A stretch of 8,250 nt of DNA from CAWHHZ01 sp963829355 (GCA_963829355.1 CAWHHZ010000024.1:1-8250), one strand, 5' to 3'. Shown: positions 1 to 6,652, counted from the first letter of the stretch. Made by a program: numbers and translations. The notes: generated from the letters alone by a model not told the origin.

Positions 1-153
1 GGTCAGAAGCGGGTTTGTATTCGATTCGACGATGACATCCTCCTGTGCGGGCATGGTTTCGGAGGCGGAGCTCTCGGTGTCTGTTGGCGTGGTGGCGCAC
101 CCGAGTGCAAGAATGCATACGATCATCCCGATCGAGCTGGCGGCTTTTCTCAT
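1..153 (-). CDS. Lipoprotein N-terminus (partial), possibly an M3-family oligopeptidase
   Basis: Only the first 51 codons are present; the gene runs off the left edge. The start is ATG at 151-153 (minus), with a GAGG-type ribosome binding site about 8-10 nt upstream. The protein begins MRKAASSIGM, then has a hydrophobic stretch (residues 8-18) ending LALGC, a plausible though not ideal lipobox with the lipidated Cys at 19. A polar linker rich in T, S and E follows (about 20-45), so an outer-membrane or periplasmic lipoprotein is likely. The last visible residues are NPLLT. Many M3 metallopeptidases (Dcp / oligopeptidase A type) start their mature part with an NPLL/NPFF motif, so this family is suggested, but five residues are weak evidence and the HExxH zinc site lies outside the window. 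It is divergent from the nuclease gene to its right. Confidence 0.7.
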   Translation of the reverse strand, partial: MRKAASSIGMIVCILALGCATTPTDTESSASETMPAQEDVIVESNTNPLLT

Positions 154-629
154 AGGTGTGTTCCTCACTTGAATGACTGAAGGTTTCATCGAAACATCGC
201 GCGGAGCGTGTCGACGAGTCGTGTCCTGCGGAGGTGCGGCCCTCAATGCTTGACCGCACGTGGAACGGTAGGCGAAACGGCCGTTTTCCACAAGACCCGG
301 GCCGGATCGGAGGGTGGGGTGGGCTCGGACAGAAAGTGAGCATGCTGAGGCGGAGCACCGGCCAGGAGACAGGAAAGGGGCGACGACGCTAACAGCGCCG
401 CCACCCCCTTCTTCATTCACCGCTCACGAACCGTTTCGATTCGCGACGCGTCCCGCAGAAGCGCCGGCGGGAGTCGTACATATGCCGGCTACTGCACTCC
501 GATGCGAGCGGCAGTCTCCTCGGCCTTTTGCGGACCTGTTACGGTCTGCGAGCCGCGATGGTTAACAATCCGAGGCGGGATTGACGCCAGAAAAGAAGTG
601 TCTGGCTTACGTGGGGCGTATGAGGCGGT
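154..629. other. Divergent intergenic region without a supported gene
   Basis: These 476 bp separate the lipoprotein gene (minus) from the nuclease gene (plus) and should hold both promoters. I find no convincing -35/-10 pair. TTGACG at 581-586 could be a -35 box for the nuclease gene, but no good -10 box follows. The only open frame of note (314-565, plus) has a composition typical of chance high-GC frames and no recognisable domain. A 12-bp palindrome at 275-286 is listed separately. Confidence 0.5.
275..286. promoter_or_regulatory. 12-bp perfect palindrome, possible operator
   Basis: AAACGGCCGTTT is its own reverse complement and lies between two divergent genes, about 120 bp from the lipoprotein start. 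A short palindrome in a divergent promoter region could bind a dimeric regulator, but a single copy of this length could also be chance. Confidence 0.25.
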
Positions 630-1205
630 ATGCTGCTGTTGATGAGAGCGATGGGCAAAATCATCCCGGTGGTGGTGGTCGTGATTGTCGCCCTGTATGC
701 CGCGACGGACTGGCGGCCGGGATTCGACGAGGATTCGTCAATTGGCGCAGGCGTCGGAGAGAGGTCGTCCAGCACCTTTCCGGCTGAGCTGGTTCGCGTG
801 CTCGACGGCGACAGCCTCATCGTCCGCGATGCGCGAGGTGGCGAGGTCGAGATCCGGATCCACGGAATCGACGCGCCCGAGCGGCGGCAGCCGTACTCGA
901 ACGCATCTCGTCGGGCTCTGAGTGAGCGTCTCTCGGAAGCGGAGCTCGTTGTGGAGCCGTACACTCGCGATCGCTATGACCGCGTCGTCGCGAAGCTGAC
1001 GGTCGATGGACGTGATCTCGGACTCGAACAGATCGAGGCGGGGCTGGCCTGGCACTACAAACAATACGCGGAGGAGCAGTCGAGGAAGGACAGGCAGCTG
1101 TACGCTGCGGCGGAAGATCGTGCGCGGACTGGACGGCTCGGTCTATGGGCGGATCGCGAACCGGTTCCGCCGTGGGAGTTTCGGCAGTCTCTCCGTCGGC
1201 AGTAG
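630..1205 (+). CDS. Membrane-anchored thermonuclease-like protein (SNase domain)
   Basis: A 191-aa protein of the staphylococcal nuclease family, Ca2+-dependent phosphodiesterases that cut DNA and RNA. A hydrophobic segment (about residues 10-24, with five valines in a row) after a basic N-terminus is a signal anchor or signal peptide. A low-complexity linker follows to about 50, then the SNase domain (about 52-175). All catalytic residues of the family are present: D61 in DGDS, R76 in IRIHGIDAPE, D81, E84, and R118 in DRYDR. The protein therefore looks active and acts outside the cytoplasm, perhaps in nucleic-acid scavenging. ATG 630 is the longest start; in-frame ATGs at 642 and 651 would keep the hydrophobic segment. 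A GAGG at 622-625 is only 4 nt from ATG 630, so the start is uncertain. The gene stands alone and converges on the racemase gene. Confidence 0.88.
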   Translation: MLLLMRAMGKIIPVVVVVIVALYAATDWRPGFDEDSSIGAGVGERSSSTFPAELVRVLDGDSLIVRDARGGEVEIRIHGIDAPERRQPYSNASRRALSERLSEAELVVEPYTRDRYDRVVAKLTVDGRDLGLEQIEAGLAWHYKQYAEEQSRKDRQLYAAAEDRARTGRLGLWADREPVPPWEFRQSLRRQ

Positions 1206-1261
1206 GACCAGTCCCACGGCCGGAGTCTTCAGTCTGTCTTGTCCAGTCTCGGCCCCTGGTC
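1206..1261. terminator. Imperfect inverted repeat between convergent genes
   Basis: GACCAG (1206-1211) is repeated inverted as CTGGTC (1256-1261). GGCCGGAG (1218-1225) roughly mirrors CTCGGCC inside those arms, so the whole 54-bp gap can fold into a long imperfect stem. The right arm overlaps the racemase stop codon. There is no T-tract on either strand, so a bidirectional terminator is only a guess from its position. Confidence 0.3.
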
Positions 1262-2138
1262 AGAAGAGATCGGGTACGTGGGTGAAGTTCTGGACTGCCT
1301 CGACGGTGCGCGGTGAGATCTCTTCGAGGAAAAGAGTCAGGGTCTCCAATGTCGTGGCAGGCACGGCGTAACGCGTGATGAACTCGACCGGTATGTCGCA
1401 CGGCTCTGCTGACGGTTTGATTGCCGGCAGCCACAGATCACTGACGGCGTCTTCATTCGGATTGACGACTTGTGCAGAGATGCCGAGCGTCGCGAATGCC
1501 TCGGCGAACAGATCACGCCGATATCCGTAGTGCGTACACGCGAGACAGGCTAGAACTGTGGAGTGGGAATCCGGCATGCGCTGAGTCGCTTTCCGGACCC
1601 AGTACATGATCTCTGAAGCCGTCGCTTCCCCCCGACGATCTTCAGAGATCGTGTCAGCGAGTCCGGGACACGCCTGGCTGATGATGCGTGAGGGATCGAA
1701 ACCCCGCTCGGCGAGCATTCGCGGATAGGTCCCCGCCTCGATCGTAGTCGGAGTGCCGAGAATGATGATCACCTGATTCTGGCCTCGCTCCATGCGACGC
1801 ATGAGCTGGTCCGTGGCGGTCTCGAGAATCCCGCGTACGGGAAGCTCACGGTCGCGAACGAACGGGATTTCGGGTAGCAGGACCGACAATGTGTTGCAGG
1901 CGACGTAGATGTGGTCCGGGGCGTAGCGTTCGGTGACATTGTGCAGAAACCGGTCGAACGTCGAGAGCTTCTCCTCTCGCGTCGGCATCGAGTTGTAGCC
2001 ATAGTCGTTCTCCGGCGCTGCATTCGCGAACGTCAGCCTCACAGGCTCCACGGGGCTTCCGCCGGTCCGCAGGAAGCGCTCGGCATACGCGCAGACGGAA
2101 AGGCCGCCCACTCCAGAATCCGTAATGAGTATGTGCAT
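1260..2138 (-). CDS. murI: Glutamate racemase family protein (divergent MurI)
   Basis: A 292-aa cytoplasmic Asp/Glu racemase. MurI interconverts L- and D-glutamate by a two-cysteine, cofactor-free mechanism to supply D-Glu for peptidoglycan. Family hallmarks are present: DSGVGGLSV at 7-15 (D7, S8), CNT at 81-83 (first catalytic Cys), GTPTTI at 128-133, ACPGLA at 156-161, and CTHY at 201-204 (second catalytic Cys and its His). It departs from typical MurI in places. The usual PYG-type loop is replaced by a longer ENDYGYNSMPTREEK segment (43-57), and the usual GCTHYPLL reads ACTHYGYR. Length is near the family norm. The ATG follows the mpaA stop by 10 bp and has no Shine-Dalgarno sequence, so translation is probably coupled to mpaA. 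The pairing suggests handling of D-Glu released from muropeptides. It could be the essential biosynthetic MurI or a salvage paralogue; a related substrate such as aspartate cannot be excluded. Confidence 0.85.
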   Translation of the reverse strand: MHILITDSGVGGLSVCAYAERFLRTGGSPVEPVRLTFANAAPENDYGYNSMPTREEKLSTFDRFLHNVTERYAPDHIYVACNTLSVLLPEIPFVRDRELPVRGILETATDQLMRRMERGQNQVIIILGTPTTIEAGTYPRMLAERGFDPSRIISQACPGLADTISEDRRGEATASEIMYWVRKATQRMPDSHSTVLACLACTHYGYRRDLFAEAFATLGISAQVVNPNEDAVSDLWLPAIKPSAEPCDIPVEFITRYAVPATTLETLTLFLEEISPRTVEAVQNFTHVPDLF

Positions 2139-2148
2139 GGGGAGGACG

Positions 2149-2880
2149 CTATCGGACCGGGATCCGGCCAGTCATCAGATCGATCATGACCGGTACGTGC
2201 CGGTCCTTGAGATCGTATGGTGACGCTGGCTCGACTTCGTAGGTGATGAGGTTCAGTCCTCGTTCACCGGCCCATGTACCCATCGAGCCTGGTGTGGGAT
2301 AGCCGATGTCTCCCTGGAGTGGCAGTCCGGTGGCATCCGCGAGCCGGTGGCCGAGCGGTGATTCGTCGGCGTCGTCGATGCAGGCGAGTGCCGAGTGAAG
2401 ACTGACGACTGCTCGCGGGGACAACTCCTCGATGAGCGAGATCAGAGCTTTCGTTTCGGTCTCGGAGGCCGGTTCCGTTCCCGGGCAGAGTGCGATGTCT
2501 CGCGTGTCGCTTTCCCGGCTCTTGTAGTGAACTGGGTCGGGCGACCAGTTGGACGTCGGGAAGTTGCGGTTGAGATCGACGCCGTTCGCGTTGCACCGTG
2601 TTCCTCGAACGGTTCCATCCGGGTTCGCGCAGAGGATGACGGCCACCTTCAGATCCTCATGCCTGATCGATCGGAGCGCTTCCGACACGACGACAGTGGT
2701 CTCAGACTCATCGCCGTGAATCGATGCGAGAATCAGGATTTCGGGAGCGGTGTCGGGGCGCCAGACGAGAAGGGGAGCGCCCTGACGCGAAGTGCCATAG
2801 GACGACGGCTCATGAAGAAGAACGCCGCGCCGTGCGCGTTCGACCAGTGTGGGTGAAGGTTCGTGATTCATCGGCTTCAT
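2149..2880 (-). CDS. mpaA: MpaA-like murein tripeptide amidase (M14 zinc peptidase)
   Basis: A 243-aa M14-family zinc carboxypeptidase closely resembling E. coli MpaA. MpaA acts in the cytoplasm during peptidoglycan recycling and cuts the gamma-D-Glu-mDAP bond of L-Ala-gamma-D-Glu-mDAP, releasing mDAP. The zinc ligands are H55 and E58 (HGDE) and H162 (VSLHSALACI). Also present are NPDG at 86-89, NANGVDLNRNFP at 97-108 with the substrate-binding Asn/Arg, and the proposed general base E215 in ITYEVEP. YPTPGSMGTW (194-203) and the ALACI segment match E. coli MpaA features remembered from the family. There is no signal peptide, as expected for a cytoplasmic recycling enzyme, and length equals the family norm. 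ATG 2880 is used here; an in-frame ATG at 2871 is three codons in. Neither has a Shine-Dalgarno sequence, and a -10-like box sits just upstream. It is the first gene of an operon with the racemase. Confidence 0.92.
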   Translation of the reverse strand: MKPMNHEPSPTLVERARRGVLLHEPSSYGTSRQGAPLLVWRPDTAPEILILASIHGDESETTVVVSEALRSIRHEDLKVAVILCANPDGTVRGTRCNANGVDLNRNFPTSNWSPDPVHYKSRESDTRDIALCPGTEPASETETKALISLIEELSPRAVVSLHSALACIDDADESPLGHRLADATGLPLQGDIGYPTPGSMGTWAGERGLNLITYEVEPASPYDLKDRHVPVMIDLMTGRIPVR

Positions 2881-2887
2881 AGCGGCA

Positions 2888-2893
2888 ATGATA
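2888..2893 (-). promoter_or_regulatory. Candidate -10 box for a leaderless mpaA-murI transcript
   Basis: On the minus strand this reads TATCAT (five of six match TATAAT) and ends 7 nt before the mpaA ATG, giving TATCAT-TGCCGCT-ATG. With usual spacing, transcription would begin at or next to the start codon, in line with the missing Shine-Dalgarno sequence. No good -35 box is visible 16-18 bp further upstream. Confidence 0.4.
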
Positions 2894-3025
2894 ATGCCAC
2901 AGTGTGTGCGACAGTGGCCCTTGTGTGGGTCGGGGCGCAGGCTCTATGCACCGCCCGCTACCGGCTCCCTTGCCACCCCGCACAGCCAGGTCATACGATT
3001 CACGGCGGTCATCTCAGCGCGCACG

Positions 3026-3040
3026 TCCATCAGTGATGGA
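3026..3040. promoter_or_regulatory. 15-bp palindrome, candidate operator
   Basis: TCCATCA-G-TGATGGA is a perfect 7-bp inverted repeat around one central base. It lies in the divergent region between the mpaA operon and the dehydrogenase gene, about 100 bp before the dehydrogenase start. Its size and place suit a dimeric repressor or activator; no regulator gene is in the window. Confidence 0.35.
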
Positions 3041-3074
3041 GCGAGCCAATGCACCGTTGTGGAGTCCTGTATTC

Positions 3075-3086
3075 TCAACGCGTTGA
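3075..3086. promoter_or_regulatory. 12-bp perfect palindrome, candidate operator
   Basis: TCAACGCGTTGA is a perfect palindrome located 57 bp before the TTG start of the dehydrogenase gene and 34 bp downstream of the other dyad (3026-3040). It does not share that dyad's sequence, so if both are functional they bind different proteins. Confidence 0.3.
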
Positions 3087-3128
3087 AGACGTATCCTGAT
3101 GAACCGCCGGATCCCGGACTGCAGCTAC

Positions 3129-3134
3129 AGGAGG
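3129..3134 (+). promoter_or_regulatory. Strong ribosome binding site deciding a TTG start
   Basis: AGGAGG (within AGGAGGAG) is 9 nt before TTG 3144. The alternative ATG at 3099 has no such site, and the 15 extra codons it would add precede the conserved Rossmann start. This fixes the start of the dehydrogenase gene at 3144. Confidence 0.85.
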
Positions 3135-3143
3135 AGTGAAGAT

Positions 3144-4118
3144 TTGAGCAGAATCAAGATTGCGCAATACGGTCTCGGACCGATCGGTCTCGAGACATTG
3201 AAGACGGCCGCGGAGCGATCGTGGGGCGAAGTGGTGGCTGGGGTCGACATCGATCCGGCGAAACAGGGGAGGACGCTCGGAGATCTCATCGGAGATCCGT
3301 CACTGAATGTTCCCATCACTGAGTCTCTCGAAACCGATGTCGATGTCGTCTGCCATACGACCGGTTCCCGGGTCTCGGCAGTGATGCCGCAGTTGAAAGC
3401 GCTGATCGAGAAGGGGTGCAACATCGTCTCGACCTGTGAGGAGCTGGCGTACCCACTCGACGAAGCGCAGCGGAACGAGATCGATGCGCTCGCAAAGAAG
3501 CACGGCGTCTCGGTCGTCGGAACCGGTGTGAATCCAGGCTTCGCCATGGACAAGCTTCCCCTGACGATCTCCGCGGTCTGCCGGAAAGTGACCTCCGTCG
3601 AGGTGATCAGGATCGTCGACGCTTCAAAGCGGCGCGAGCCCCTGCAGAGAAAAGTGGGAGCCGGAAAGACGCAGACGGAGTTCGACGAGGCAGTGAAGGC
3701 CGGCACACTCAAACACATGGGACTCGTGGAGAGCCTCTACCTTCTGGCGAAGGGGCTCGGTCTCGAGCTGGAACATGTGACCGATGAGCTCCTCGAGCCG
3801 GTGATGGCCGATTCCGCCGTCACGACCCAGTACCTCCAGGTGGAGGCGGGCAAGGTCGCCGGCGTTCACCAGCGCGTCGAGGCACGCTCGTCGAGTGGCG
3901 TGGAGCTCTCGCTCGATCTGCGGATGTATGTCGGAGCAAAGAATCCGGTCGACCGGGTGATCATCAAAGGCTCGCCAGAGCTCGACCTCCGCGTCGACGG
4001 CGGCATTCACGGAGACGTCGCGACGGCCGCGATGGTCGTGAACCTGATGCCCCGCATCGTCGAGGCCCGCCCGGGCTTTCTCACCATGGATGACCTGCCA
4101 GTGAGCTGGCGCGCTTAG
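3144..4118 (+). CDS. 2,4-diaminopentanoate dehydrogenase-like / DapB-fold NAD(P)-dependent oxidoreductase
   Basis: 324 aa from TTG 3144. The N-terminal Rossmann domain begins MSRIKIAQYGLGPIG with the dinucleotide motif GLGPIG at 10-15 and an acidic turn VDIDP (34-38). Conserved family blocks follow: CEELAYP at 98-104, GTGVNPGF at 126-133, and a C-terminal TMDDLPV (314-320). The whole length fits the dihydrodipicolinate-reductase-related family that includes clostridial 2,4-diaminopentanoate dehydrogenase (Ord), which acts in anaerobic ornithine breakdown. It is not a true DapB: the HHxxK active-site motif is missing and it is longer than DapB. No ornithine-pathway partners (ortA/ortB, oraS/oraE) are nearby, so the true substrate is unknown; an amino or diamino acid is the natural guess. 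It is divergent from the mpaA-racemase pair, with palindromes between, and converges on mutS2. Family call firm; substrate open. Confidence 0.85.
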   Translation: MSRIKIAQYGLGPIGLETLKTAAERSWGEVVAGVDIDPAKQGRTLGDLIGDPSLNVPITESLETDVDVVCHTTGSRVSAVMPQLKALIEKGCNIVSTCEELAYPLDEAQRNEIDALAKKHGVSVVGTGVNPGFAMDKLPLTISAVCRKVTSVEVIRIVDASKRREPLQRKVGAGKTQTEFDEAVKAGTLKHMGLVESLYLLAKGLGLELEHVTDELLEPVMADSAVTTQYLQVEAGKVAGVHQRVEARSSSGVELSLDLRMYVGAKNPVDRVIIKGSPELDLRVDGGIHGDVATAAMVVNLMPRIVEARPGFLTMDDLPVSWRA

Positions 4119-4133
4119 TCGGTCCGAAAGGGG

Positions 4134-4183
4134 GTCGGAGCTCCAGCTCCGACTCGCGGAGGGCTCCAGCCCCCCCGCGAGTC
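4134..4183. repeat. Two overlapping GC-rich hairpins between convergent genes
   Basis: Hairpin A (4134-4153) is a perfect 9-bp stem, GTCGGAGCT / AGCTCCGAC, around a 2-nt centre. Hairpin B (4151-4183) has a 9-bp outer stem, GACTCGCGG / CCGCGAGTC, extended inward by AGGGCT / AGCCC with a bulge. They share the bases GAC at 4151-4153, so both cannot be fully formed at once. They fill most of the 90-bp gap between the dehydrogenase and mutS2 stops. They may serve as a bidirectional terminator, but no T-tract follows. A dispersed palindromic (REP-like) element is the alternative. Confidence 0.6.
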
Positions 4184-4208
4184 GGCCCTGGAGAGCCGCC
4201 CCCCTCGT

Positions 4209-6584
4209 TTACCGTTCCAGGATCGCCACGGTGGCGCCGTCGCCACCTTCGCGCTCGCCCCCGGGGCGCCAGCTCCTGATTGCCGGGTGCGAGCGGAGGT
4301 GGTCGCGGATCGCCTCTCGAAGCCGGCCCGTGCCGTGCCCGTGAATCAGGCGCACCGCCCCGCGCCCGTCGAGCAGCGCTCGATCGAGAAACCGGTCCGA
4401 TTCCTCGAGCGCCTCCTCGACGCGGTGGCCGATCAAGTTCAACTCCGCGGAGACCGCCGGTTCCACATCTGAGGGCGCGGTCTCACGTTGCTTCGGCTGT
4501 TTGCTTTTCTTTTCGCTCTGAAGCGCGTCCTTCTTCTGGACGAGCTGAAGATCGGCCGCCTCGAGCTGCATCTTCTTTCCCTTGACGAGCACCTCCGCGC
4601 GATCGCCGCTGAGAGATCGAAGCGTCCCTTCGAAGCGGAACCGGCGATGGCGCACGAGATCGCCCACCGCGAGTGCCTCCGGATCCGTGCCTTCCGGTTC
4701 GGGACGTTGCTTCGTCGGCTCCAGAACGCTCTGCGCAACACTCTCGAGCGATTGTGAGTCGCGTTCCGACTGATCCTTCTCGCGGAGCGACTTGATCTCG
4801 GACCTCAACTGCCGGTACACGTCGCGACGGATCGCGTCCGACTCGTCCTGCCACTTCTTCAGGAGCGTCTTCTCTTCCTTTTTCGCGCGATCGAGCCGCT
4901 CGTTCAGCTCCCGCTCGGCGGACCGAACCTGGCGCTCCCGGGTATCGAGCTCGTCCCGCAACTGCTGCACCTCACGAAGAGAGCTCTGGAGCTGCGAAAG
5001 GATCTGGTCGGTTTTTCCGTACTCGGAGCCGAGAAACTCACGTGCCTGAGTGATGAGCTCTGGCGGGAGCCCGACGCGCTCCGCGACCTCGATGGCGCGA
5101 CTCCTCCCGGGCAGACCCGGGATCAGACGGAAGCTCGGGCGATGCGTCTCCTCGGTGAACTCCATCGACGCATTGATGATGTGCTCGCTCGCGATCGCGA
5201 CGCTCTGGACTCGCGCCAGATGCGTTGTGACAACGAACAGACAGCCGGCCTTCAGCACATGCTCGATCGTGGCCGCGGCAATCGCAGAACCTTCTTCCGG
5301 ATCGGTGCCCGAACCGATCTCGTCGAGTAGCAGCAGGGACGAAGGAGACATCTTTTCGAGTATCGACTTCAGCCGCGTCAGATAACCTGAGAATGTCGAA
5401 AGATGCTCGAGAAGATCCTGATCGTCGCCGATCAGCAGATGGATCTGATCGGGGAGGGGGACGATCGTTCCATCGCCGGCGGGGACTGGAAGACCAGCGG
5501 CAGCCATGGCCGTGAGAAGGCCTGCGGTCTTGAGCGAGACTGTCTTTCCTCCGGCGTTTGGACCGCTGATGACGAGCCCTCTCTCATCGCCGGCCAGATC
5601 GATCGAGACTGGAACGACGGTACGCTCGGAAGGCTGCTCGTTGAAGGCAATCTCCCGAAGATCCGCGATTCGCTCGTCGAGGAGGGGATGGCGCCCGTCG
5701 ACGATTCGGAGCTTGTTGTCGGCAGAGAATGTCGGTCGGATCGCTTCGATCCGTGATCCCACGACCCCACAAGCCTGAATCGCATCGAGCTCCGCGGCAG
5801 ACTCGATCGAGGTGACGATGTCGTCGTGGTGCACGGCGATCTGATCGGCGATGAATTTTGCGATGCGCCGCACCTCGTCGCGTTCGGCCAGGAGCAGGTC
5901 TGCGATCTCGTTGTTGAGCTCCACGATCTCGAGAGGCTCCATGAAAACCGAAGCTCCGGAGCCTGATCGTTCGTGGAGAATGCCGGGTACGGAGCCACGC
6001 TTCTCCGACCGGACGGGAATGCAGTAGCGGTCGCCACGCACCGTGATGATCGGCTCCTGAATCGCCTCGGAGCGCCGGTTCATCAGATCGTTGAGTGTGC
6101 GCTGGGTTTCCTGCCGGCGCGCATGGATCTTCGTCCTGATCCGCTTCAGCTCGGGGGAGGCGTCCTCGCGAAGTTTTCCTTCTTTGGTGAAGTACTTGTT
6201 GGTAGACCGGATCAGCTCCGACAGATCGACGATTCTGCCGGCGATCGTCGAAAGCGCCGGCAGCTCGCTCTCTGATCGCAGAACGGCTTCGCGGATCGCC
6301 TGCGTCGCCTTCACCGCGCGGAGGATCATCCACGAATCCTCGAGCTCCGAAGAGCCGGATGATAGTACCGCGTCGATCTCCTCGAGCCCCGAAAACGGCA
6401 GGAGACCGTCCTCGAGGTACAGCTTCGTCATTTCCCGCAGCTCACGCTGCAGCCGTTCGGCCACCTCGAGAGAATGGACGGGCCTCCGAGCCAGCAACCT
6501 GCGCCGGCCGGGGGAGGTTCTCACCTCGAGCGCGAGAACGTCGAGGACTTCAGCAAAATCGAGTGCGCGGAGAGAAGGGTTCAT
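4209..6584 (-). CDS. mutS2: MutS2 (MutS-family ATPase with Smr domain)
   Basis: 791 aa, typical for MutS2. Members of this family bind branched DNA and modulate recombination, and in Bacillus subtilis MutS2 also binds collided ribosomes and splits them. Order: N-terminal core and lever/clamp (about 1-330), ATPase with Walker A GPNAGGKT (341-348), STFSGYL (396-402), Walker B LLLLDE (417-422) and H-loop H455, the GLPGRSRAIEVAERVGL block (490-506), a long charged coiled coil (about 515-610), a KOW-like segment (about 637-683), a basic linker, and a C-terminal Smr domain (about 713-791) with HGHGTGRLR at 748-756. It lacks the MutS mismatch-reading domain, as expected. The Smr LDLR motif reads LNLI (715-718), which may affect nuclease function. 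ATG 6584 has no Shine-Dalgarno sequence and lies only 17 nt beyond the T-tract of the rpsU terminator. Confidence 0.96.
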   Translation of the reverse strand: MNPSLRALDFAEVLDVLALEVRTSPGRRRLLARRPVHSLEVAERLQRELREMTKLYLEDGLLPFSGLEEIDAVLSSGSSELEDSWMILRAVKATQAIREAVLRSESELPALSTIAGRIVDLSELIRSTNKYFTKEGKLREDASPELKRIRTKIHARRQETQRTLNDLMNRRSEAIQEPIITVRGDRYCIPVRSEKRGSVPGILHERSGSGASVFMEPLEIVELNNEIADLLLAERDEVRRIAKFIADQIAVHHDDIVTSIESAAELDAIQACGVVGSRIEAIRPTFSADNKLRIVDGRHPLLDERIADLREIAFNEQPSERTVVPVSIDLAGDERGLVISGPNAGGKTVSLKTAGLLTAMAAAGLPVPAGDGTIVPLPDQIHLLIGDDQDLLEHLSTFSGYLTRLKSILEKMSPSSLLLLDEIGSGTDPEEGSAIAAATIEHVLKAGCLFVVTTHLARVQSVAIASEHIINASMEFTEETHRPSFRLIPGLPGRSRAIEVAERVGLPPELITQAREFLGSEYGKTDQILSQLQSSLREVQQLRDELDTRERQVRSAERELNERLDRAKKEEKTLLKKWQDESDAIRRDVYRQLRSEIKSLREKDQSERDSQSLESVAQSVLEPTKQRPEPEGTDPEALAVGDLVRHRRFRFEGTLRSLSGDRAEVLVKGKKMQLEAADLQLVQKKDALQSEKKSKQPKQRETAPSDVEPAVSAELNLIGHRVEEALEESDRFLDRALLDGRGAVRLIHGHGTGRLREAIRDHLRSHPAIRSWRPGGEREGGDGATVAILER

Positions 6585-6601
6585 GTTTTGGGGTTCAACT
6601 C

Positions 6602-6629
6602 AAAAAAAGGGCTCCCTTCCGGGAGCCCT
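6602..6629 (-). terminator. Intrinsic terminator after rpsU, upstream of mutS2
   Basis: On the minus strand a perfect 9-bp stem AGGGCTCCC / GGGAGCCCT with a GGAA loop is followed directly by seven T residues. It begins 23 nt after the rpsU stop and ends 17 nt before the mutS2 ATG. It is the only textbook Rho-independent terminator in the window. Confidence 0.92.
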
Positions 6630-6652
6630 GGTTTCGGTCAATTCTGATGGCG

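Noticed and set aside
314..565. 83-codon plus-strand open frame in the left intergenic region
   Set aside because: No ribosome binding site, no recognisable domain, and a composition typical of random high-GC frames.
581..610. Promoter for the nuclease gene with TTGACG as -35
   Set aside because: The only -10 candidate at suitable spacing (GCTTAC) matches the consensus at two of six positions.
2888..3139. 83-codon plus-strand open frame before the dehydrogenase gene
   Set aside because: It would cover the divergent promoter region, has no Shine-Dalgarno site, and shows no domain features.
3099..3143. Upstream ATG start adding 15 residues to the dehydrogenase
   Set aside because: No ribosome binding site there, while TTG 3144 has AGGAGG at ideal spacing and begins right at the Rossmann strand.
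3144..4118. Calling the dehydrogenase DapB or meso-DAP dehydrogenase
   Set aside because: The HHxxK motif of DapB is absent, and the conserved CEELAYP and GTGVNPGF blocks fit the Ord-like family better.
5584..6333. 249-codon minus-strand open frame inside mutS2
   Set aside because: It overlaps the well-supported mutS2 frame and is Arg-rich, low-complexity translation as expected for a shadow frame.
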